Part shown: piece by piece, positions 59,282 through 64,000 of the stretch
Layout of the letters: the number at the start of each line of letters is the position of its first letter
Numbering within the stretch: position 1 is the stretch's first letter
Assembly (NCBI GenBank): GCA_910577735.1
Contig: CAJTOO010000013.1
Location: forward strand, 62,001 to 126,000
From: an uncultured Lachnospiraceae bacterium
GTDB lineage: Bacteria > Bacillota > Clostridia > Lachnospirales > Lachnospiraceae
Reading direction: 5' to 3'
DNA: 64,000 nt
The notes under the pieces: model-generated
Told to the model about the DNA's origin: nothing
What the model saw: only the letters and a program-made list of their open reading frames with translations
Database searches by the model: none
Made by a program: the position numbers and the translations under genes

Positions 59282-61549
59282 ATGAAAAAGAGCAGAGCGG
59301 TTGTCGGTCTGATCGTGTATGTTCTGATACTGGGGTTGTTAGGTTATACGGCAATCTTCGGTGTTGGTTCGGACAAGTCAGGTTCGGCAGGGAGCATCAA
59401 ACTGGGATTGGATCTGGCAGGCGGTGTCAGCATCACATATCAGGTGGTGGGCGACGAGGAGCCAAACGCAGAGGATATGAGCGATACTATCTATAAGCTG
59501 CAGCAGCGTGTGGATGGCTACAGCACGGAAGCGCAGGTGTATCAGGAGGGAAAAGACCGGATTAACATTGAGATTCCGGGCGTTTCCGATGCCAATACAA
59601 TCCTGGAAGAATTGGGTAAGCCGGGCAGTTTATATTTTATTGCACAGACCGGCAGTGACGGCAGCAGCAACTATGACATGATTGGTTATGGTATTGATGC
59701 AGAAGGCAATCTGGCGCCGCAGTATCAGTTAAATAAAACCATGGATGAACTTATGGCTGATGGTTCTGTCGTGCTGGATGGTACGAAGGTGGAAGATGCA
59801 CAGGCCAAGGCGCAGCAAGATTCCATGGGTAATCTGGAGAATGTAGTAGCGCTTTCGTTCAATGCGGAGGGCAGGAATGCTTTCGCGGAAGCGACCAGGA
59901 AGGCCTATGAGAATGGGGAGACAATCGCCATTTATTATGACGGGGAATTTGTGAGTGTACCCAATGTACAGGCGGTGATTGAGGACGGTAATGCGGTCAT
60001 TACAGGTCAGAAATCAGCGGCGGAGGCAGAGAAACTTGCTTCCACGATCCGTATCGGCGGTCTGAAACTGGAATTGGAAGAGCTTCGTTCCAATGTGGTC
60101 GGTGCACAGCTTGGCTCCGCAGCAATTGAAAGCAGTTTGAAAGCAGCGGCTGTTGGATTTGCACTGGTGGTCATTTTCATGATTGTAGTGTATTATATTG
60201 CCGGTCTGGCAGCTTCTTTGGCACTTTGCTTATATACGGAACTGTTGGTTATTTTACTCTATGCTTTTGAGGCCACACTGACGCTGCCTGGTATTGCAGG
60301 TATTATCCTTTCCGTAGGTATGGCGGTGGATGCCAACGTGATTATCTTTGCGCGTATCAGAGAAGAGCTTGCTACCGGTAAGACGGTCCAGTCTTCCATT
60401 AAGATTGGTTTCCAGAAAGCCCTGTCTGCTATTCTGGACGGTAATATCACCACATTGATTGCAGCACTGGTGCTCTACTTTATGGGAAGCGGCACCATCA
60501 AGGGATTCTCCATCACCCTGATGCTTGGTATTTTCTTATCCATGTTTACGGCATTGTTTGTTACCAGATTTTTGGTGAAAATCTTCTATGCGCTGGGTGT
60601 GCAGAGTGAGAAAGCTTATGGTATGGCAAAAGAGAAAAAGCCTATCAATTTCCTTTCCAGAAGATTTGTATTTTTCGGTATCTCAGTGGCAGTGATACTG
60701 CTTGGATTCGTTATTATGGGCGTGAACAATTCTAAGATTGGTATGCCCCTTAATTACAGTCTTGACTTCGTGGGCGGCACATCCACCACCATGACACTGA
60801 ACGAGGATATGAGCATTGAAGATATTGATGCGCAGATTGTTCCTCATGTGGAAGAGATTACAGGGGATGGGAATGTACAGACTACCAAGGTAGCCGGCTC
60901 TAATCAGATTATCATTAAGACCAGAACCTTGAATGTGGAGGAGAGACAGCAGTTTGCTGATCTGATGGTGAATAACTTTGCTGTGGAGGAGAGCAGCATT
61001 ACGGCAGAGACAATCAGTGCTACCATCAGTTCTGAGATGCAGACTGATGCGGTGAAAGCAGTGTTGATTTCGACGGTGCTCATGCTTCTTTATATTTGGT
61101 TCCGCTTTAAGGATATCCGTTTTGGTGCAAGTTCTGTGATTGCGCTGGTGCATGATGTGCTGGTGGTACTTGCTTTCTATGCGGTGGTGAGGATCTCCGT
61201 GGGCAATACCTTCATCGCCTGCATGCTGACAATCGTGGGTTATTCCATCAATGCCACCATTGTTATCTTTGACCGTATCCGTGAGAATCTGCGTGAGATG
61301 GGCAGGAAGGAAGATTTGCAGGAGCTGGTCAATAAGAGCATTACCCAGACATTGTCCAGAAGTATCTTTACTTCCCTGACGACTTTCTTTATGGTAGCGG
61401 CACTTGAAGTGTTCGGTGTTTCTTCCATTCGGGAGTTTGCGCTTCCGTTGATGGCAGGTATCGTATGCGGTACGTATTCTTCTATCTGCCTTACCGGAGC
61501 ATTATGGTTTGTGTTCCGGACGAAGCTTGGACAGAAGGCTGAGAAGTAA
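59282..61549 (+). CDS. secDF: SecDF fusion, protein-export accessory protein
   Basis: A 755-residue membrane protein that uses the proton gradient to help pull proteins through SecYEG. The SecD half has GLDLAGGVSITYQV (about 40-53), a large external domain and MAVDANVIIFARIREE; the SecF half has LDFVGGTSTTM, and GYSINATIVIFDRIREN; there are twelve predicted membrane segments. The split gene of many bacteria is fused here, as in Bacillus. ATG at 59282 follows AAGGAG inside the end of scfB. A strong terminator follows. Confidence 0.95.
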   Translation: MKKSRAVVGLIVYVLILGLLGYTAIFGVGSDKSGSAGSIKLGLDLAGGVSITYQVVGDEEPNAEDMSDTIYKLQQRVDGYSTEAQVYQEGKDRINIEIPGVSDANTILEELGKPGSLYFIAQTGSDGSSNYDMIGYGIDAEGNLAPQYQLNKTMDELMADGSVVLDGTKVEDAQAKAQQDSMGNLENVVALSFNAEGRNAFAEATRKAYENGETIAIYYDGEFVSVPNVQAVIEDGNAVITGQKSAAEAEKLASTIRIGGLKLELEELRSNVVGAQLGSAAIESSLKAAAVGFALVVIFMIVVYYIAGLAASLALCLYTELLVILLYAFEATLTLPGIAGIILSVGMAVDANVIIFARIREELATGKTVQSSIKIGFQKALSAILDGNITTLIAALVLYFMGSGTIKGFSITLMLGIFLSMFTALFVTRFLVKIFYALGVQSEKAYGMAKEKKPINFLSRRFVFFGISVAVILLGFVIMGVNNSKIGMPLNYSLDFVGGTSTTMTLNEDMSIEDIDAQIVPHVEEITGDGNVQTTKVAGSNQIIIKTRTLNVEERQQFADLMVNNFAVEESSITAETISATISSEMQTDAVKAVLISTVLMLLYIWFRFKDIRFGASSVIALVHDVLVVLAFYAVVRISVGNTFIACMLTIVGYSINATIVIFDRIRENLREMGRKEDLQELVNKSITQTLSRSIFTSLTTFFMVAALEVFGVSSIREFALPLMAGIVCGTYSSICLTGALWFVFRTKLGQKAEK

Positions 61550-61583
61550 AAAACGGGAAGCTTTATGACAAGGATAGAAAAAC

Positions 61584-61629
61584 AGGCGCTTTGCCGTAAT
61601 CTTTTGATTGCGGTGGAGCGCTTTTTTTA
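61584..61629 (+). terminator. Terminator of the scf-secDF operon
   Basis: GGCGCT plus CCGTAATC (61585-61601) pair with GATTGCGG plus AGCGC (61606-61621), followed by TTTTTTT. The composition of the sequence changes to AT-rich directly afterwards. Confidence 0.9.
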
Positions 61630-61701
61630 GTGTAAAAAATAATTAGGAATACAATATTGAAAATAGTAAATGAAGTAAAATCGTTATTTTGCATATTATG
61701 A

Positions 61702-61731
61702 TTGATGTAGTTATATGGGATATGGTATTAT
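61702..61731 (+). promoter_or_regulatory. Promoter of the YHYH-protein gene
   Basis: TTGATG (61702-61707), 18-base spacer, TATTAT (61726-61731) with an extended TGG before the -10. It lies about 50 bases before the ATG at 61780. Confidence 0.55.
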
Positions 61732-61779
61732 GTTTATAAAAGATACTGCTTACATAGTATAAGAAACGGAGGATGATTT

Positions 61780-62469
61780 ATGAAAGTATGGAAAAGATTC
61801 ATGACGCTTTTAATAGTATGTCTTATCATTGCAACGGCAGTTCCTGTACAGCTTGATTATTTTACGATTACGGCGGAAGCGCATTCTGGCAGAACAGATA
61901 AGTATGGCGGTCATAAAGATAATAAGAATGTCAGTGGCTTAGGATATTATCATTATCATTGTGGCGGTAATCCGCCGCATCTACATGAGAATGGAATATG
62001 CCCTTACGCCGGTGGTACAGGAACAGCAGGTGATGGAACAACGAGTACCGGCTCTTCATCTGACAGGAAGGCAACGAAGAAACAGTCAGCTGCGGAAACT
62101 ACTGTATCTGGCGCCGAGGCAAATCAAAATAGTAGTAAGAATACACAGACGGCGCTTGCTGCGAAGAATGCAGATAAGCCAGCGGTTACGATTTCTGATA
62201 CGTCATATGATAATGTGGCATTTAATGTTTCTTATTATGCCAATAGTCATACAGATTTATATCAGTTATACGGAGATGATGCCAAGGCTTTGTATGACCA
62301 TTTTATTACCATAGGAATAACAGAAGGCAGGCAGTCCTCTGCGGCGTTTAGTATTCTTGTATATAAAGAGAATAATCAGGATTTGCAAGATGCCTTTGGA
62401 GATGATTTGATTAAGTATTATAATCATTTTATTCAATATGGCGTGAATGAGAATCGTGTGGCGTATTAA
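61780..62469 (+). CDS. Secreted YHYH-domain protein with C-terminal repeats
   Basis: A 229-residue secreted protein. A signal peptide (about 1-34, ending AEAHS) precedes a YHYH domain: SGRTDKYGGHKDN, GLGYYHYHCGGNPPHLHENG (cut), ending in NGICPYAGG, rich in His and with a Cys pair that suggest metal binding. After a Ser/Thr/Lys linker (about 90-145), two copies of a 38-residue unit occur (about 150-190 and 190-229): (F/Y)--N-DL---FGDD---YYxHFI--GI-E-R, as in clostridial surface proteins. AT-rich, preceded by its own promoter. Function unknown. Confidence 0.82.
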   Translation: MKVWKRFMTLLIVCLIIATAVPVQLDYFTITAEAHSGRTDKYGGHKDNKNVSGLGYYHYHCGGNPPHLHENGICPYAGGTGTAGDGTTSTGSSSDRKATKKQSAAETTVSGAEANQNSSKNTQTALAAKNADKPAVTISDTSYDNVAFNVSYYANSHTDLYQLYGDDAKALYDHFITIGITEGRQSSAAFSILVYKENNQDLQDAFGDDLIKYYNHFIQYGVNENRVAY

Positions 62470-62494
62470 ATGGAAATGAAATGAAATTGAACTG

Positions 62495-62523
62495 TTGTAT
62501 TTTTGTAAACAGTTTGATAAAAT
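62495..62523 (+). promoter_or_regulatory. Promoter of the nitrilase-like gene
   Basis: TTGTAT (62495-62500), 17-base spacer, TAAAAT (62518-62523), overlapping an AACTGTT/AACAGTT dyad (62490-62514). Ribosome site AAAAGGGAA lies at 62527-62535, so the transcript leader would be very short. Confidence 0.5.
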
Positions 62524-62542
62524 TATAAAAGGGAATAGATTT

Positions 62543-64000
62543 ATGACGAAAAAGCAGTCGGTTTTGTTTATGAATATTTTAGCAGAACAGCTTCGTTTTA
62601 TTCAAAAGTTTGAAATGCCCTATCCATCTATTCATGCCCTGACAGGTTTTGAAGATATAGGAAATAAAATGCGTGATGAGATGGAATCAATTCTGAGTCA
62701 AAATTTGGATTTTGATGCTTTTCTCCAAGCTTTACATGTGAAAAGTGAGAATATAGTATCAAAAGATAATCAGGATAATATACTTTCTGCATATCATTTG
62801 TGTATATGGATGGATCAGAAACTGACATACGAAGATGTACCGGAGAACAAAGTAAAAAGTAGATTTTCAATCTATAGTTTGATTCCTTTAAGGCTTTCTT
62901 CATTTATTGAAATTGATGCATTGAATGACAATTATGAAGAAGTTGGAATATGGATTAATCCGAAGCTGCCAATATTTAAATCAGTTTCTATGTTTGACAA
63001 CGGCAGAGAGCAGGAAAGAACTGTAGCGAGCAGGGATGCATTTACGCAAATGAACGGTGATTTTCAGCATATTAGCTATTTTGTGTGGAACGGGAAATAT
63101 GTGATTCATAATATAGTTATGCCATATGAGTATGAAGAAAATAGTATGGAAGATATAGCAGACGGAAAGCTGCGGATTGGATTTATTCCTGTAACGGACA
63201 AACAGGATTTGATTGTTCCAGACTATCAAAATATTTGTGAAGGGCAGTATGAATTAAAAAAGATGTATATTGACCATCCTAATCATGGAGAGGAGATTCA
63301 TACTCGACTGAAAAAGGGGTTAGAACTTGCCTGTACAAATGAAGCGGATATTGTGTTTGCACCTGAGATGCTGGGAATAGAGCAGACAGAGGAACGTAGC
63401 GGAAACTATAATATGTATCTTCGCGGAATATACAGCGAGATGATTATGAATGGGGTAAAGCCGCCATTTATTACAATCATGCCATCTTATTGGAGGGCAG
63501 GGACAAACAGTGCCGCCATAGTTTATCGGGATGGCCGTATCTTGGGCAGACAGAAAAAATATACACCATATGTTGACTTTAAGTCATGTTCTATAGAGGG
63601 AATTACACGAGAAGATAAAAAGGAGATTTATCTGATTCATGTATATGGCGTTCACCGAATTGCTATATCTATCTGTGCTGAATTCATAGACAGTTTTAAC
63701 AGTGATTTAATCTGTGGACAACTGGGAGCAACCTTAATGATTATTCCTTCTTTTTCACATGGTGAAAGGGATTTTATAAATAGTCTTGGTACGCTGTTTC
63801 CATACGGAACAAGTGTGATATGGGGAGATTGTTGCGGTGCGGTTGGCCATAGTCCAAGGATTATTGGCGGATGCAGTCTGGTTGGTCTTAATGAAGTGCA
63901 TAAGATGGGTGATTGCTGTCAATGTTCTTTTTCATGTGCTGAGTGTAGTGGATGTTTATTTACTATAGATTTGCCGTTAAGAGTTATAATGACTAAAATT
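62543..64000 (+). CDS. Nitrilase-superfamily protein with unassigned N-terminal domain (partial)
   Basis: An open frame of 486 codons that runs off the right edge. Residues about 1-205 match nothing I recognise (mostly helical at first, then beta). From residue 210 (LRIGFIPVTDK) the sequence follows the carbon-nitrogen hydrolase fold: catalytic Glu275 in FAPEML, Lys338/339 in GRQKKYTPY, and Cys378 in ISICAEFID. After the nitrilase core a cysteine cluster occurs (about 460-475; CCQCSFSCAECSGC), possibly zinc binding. AT-rich codon use unlike the housekeeping genes to the left suggests acquisition. Nitrilase domains occur in some defence systems (for example the RT-nitrilase DRT type 1), but no reverse transcriptase is visible in this window. 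The end is not seen. Confidence 0.75.
   Translation, partial: MTKKQSVLFMNILAEQLRFIQKFEMPYPSIHALTGFEDIGNKMRDEMESILSQNLDFDAFLQALHVKSENIVSKDNQDNILSAYHLCIWMDQKLTYEDVPENKVKSRFSIYSLIPLRLSSFIEIDALNDNYEEVGIWINPKLPIFKSVSMFDNGREQERTVASRDAFTQMNGDFQHISYFVWNGKYVIHNIVMPYEYEENSMEDIADGKLRIGFIPVTDKQDLIVPDYQNICEGQYELKKMYIDHPNHGEEIHTRLKKGLELACTNEADIVFAPEMLGIEQTEERSGNYNMYLRGIYSEMIMNGVKPPFITIMPSYWRAGTNSAAIVYRDGRILGRQKKYTPYVDFKSCSIEGITREDKKEIYLIHVYGVHRIAISICAEFIDSFNSDLICGQLGATLMIIPSFSHGERDFINSLGTLFPYGTSVIWGDCCGAVGHSPRIIGGCSLVGLNEVHKMGDCCQCSFSCAECSGCLFTIDLPLRVIMTKI

Noticed and set aside
62543..64000. Reverse transcriptase-nitrilase (DRT type 1) protein
   Set aside because: No YxDD or other reverse-transcriptase motif is present before the nitrilase domain; the N-terminal region is too short for one. 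A reverse transcriptase could only be present beyond the window.
1..64000. tRNA, rRNA, CRISPR, transposase or prophage features
   Set aside because: None recognised by reading the sequence; a covariance-model or repeat search was not possible here, so small RNAs may have been missed.

Overview
The window reads as chromosomal DNA of a Gram-positive Clostridia member, most likely a Lachnospiraceae gut bacterium. The evidence is the moderate base composition, strong AGGAGG-type ribosome sites, the SCIFF peptide/maturase pair beside a fused secDF, a TIGR04086-type membrane protein, HemZ, MecA, a BlaI/BlaR1 pair, and many sugar ABC transporters with LacI/GntR/AraC regulators. No rRNA, tRNA, CRISPR array, transposase or prophage gene was recognised by eye.

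Layout. 1-5.3 kb: end of a multiple-monosaccharide ABC transporter (binding protein, ATPase, permease), an AraR-like GntR/LacI regulator and a convergent AraC-type regulator. 5.4-8.4 kb: MFS transporter, DUF1349 protein, BioY and a GNAT acetyltransferase. 8.7-16.2 kb: very large Lhr helicase, YbaK-type deacylase, PepT, and a MATE exporter behind a short leader that looks like an attenuator. 16.4-20.8 kb (minus strand): coiled-coil repeat protein, serine hydrolase, NahK-like kinase, a DUF6033-like protein and a small ORF. 21.2-28.5 kb: a glycoside-uptake locus (LacI regulator, ABC ATPase, permease, lipoprotein binding protein, GH3 glycosidase) with two matching candidate operators. 28.7-34.7 kb: BlaI/BlaR1, MecA, DEAD-box RNA helicase, YgjP-type metallopeptidase. 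35-46.4 kb: TPR protein, GpmI, a YtrA-type ABC locus, a three-gene ATPase/surface protein/FtsX-permease locus, and a secreted protein built of four repeats. 46.5-57 kb: enolase with an unusual leader and insertion, a PRTase-like protein, HemZ, HisS, AspS, SseB-like protein, HAD phosphatase, CNNM/CBS transporter-like protein. 57-61.6 kb: TIGR04086 protein, SCIFF peptide (47 aa), its radical-SAM maturase, and SecDF.

After the strong secDF terminator (about 61.63 kb) the sequence becomes visibly AT-richer. It carries a YHYH-domain secreted protein and, running off the right edge, a nitrilase-superfamily protein with an unassigned N-terminal region of about 200 residues and a cysteine cluster. 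This edge looks like the start of an accessory region and is where an undescribed system is most likely. The other candidates for new biology are the MATE and enolase leaders, the four-repeat secreted protein, and the BlaR1-like protein with an unassigned sensor domain.
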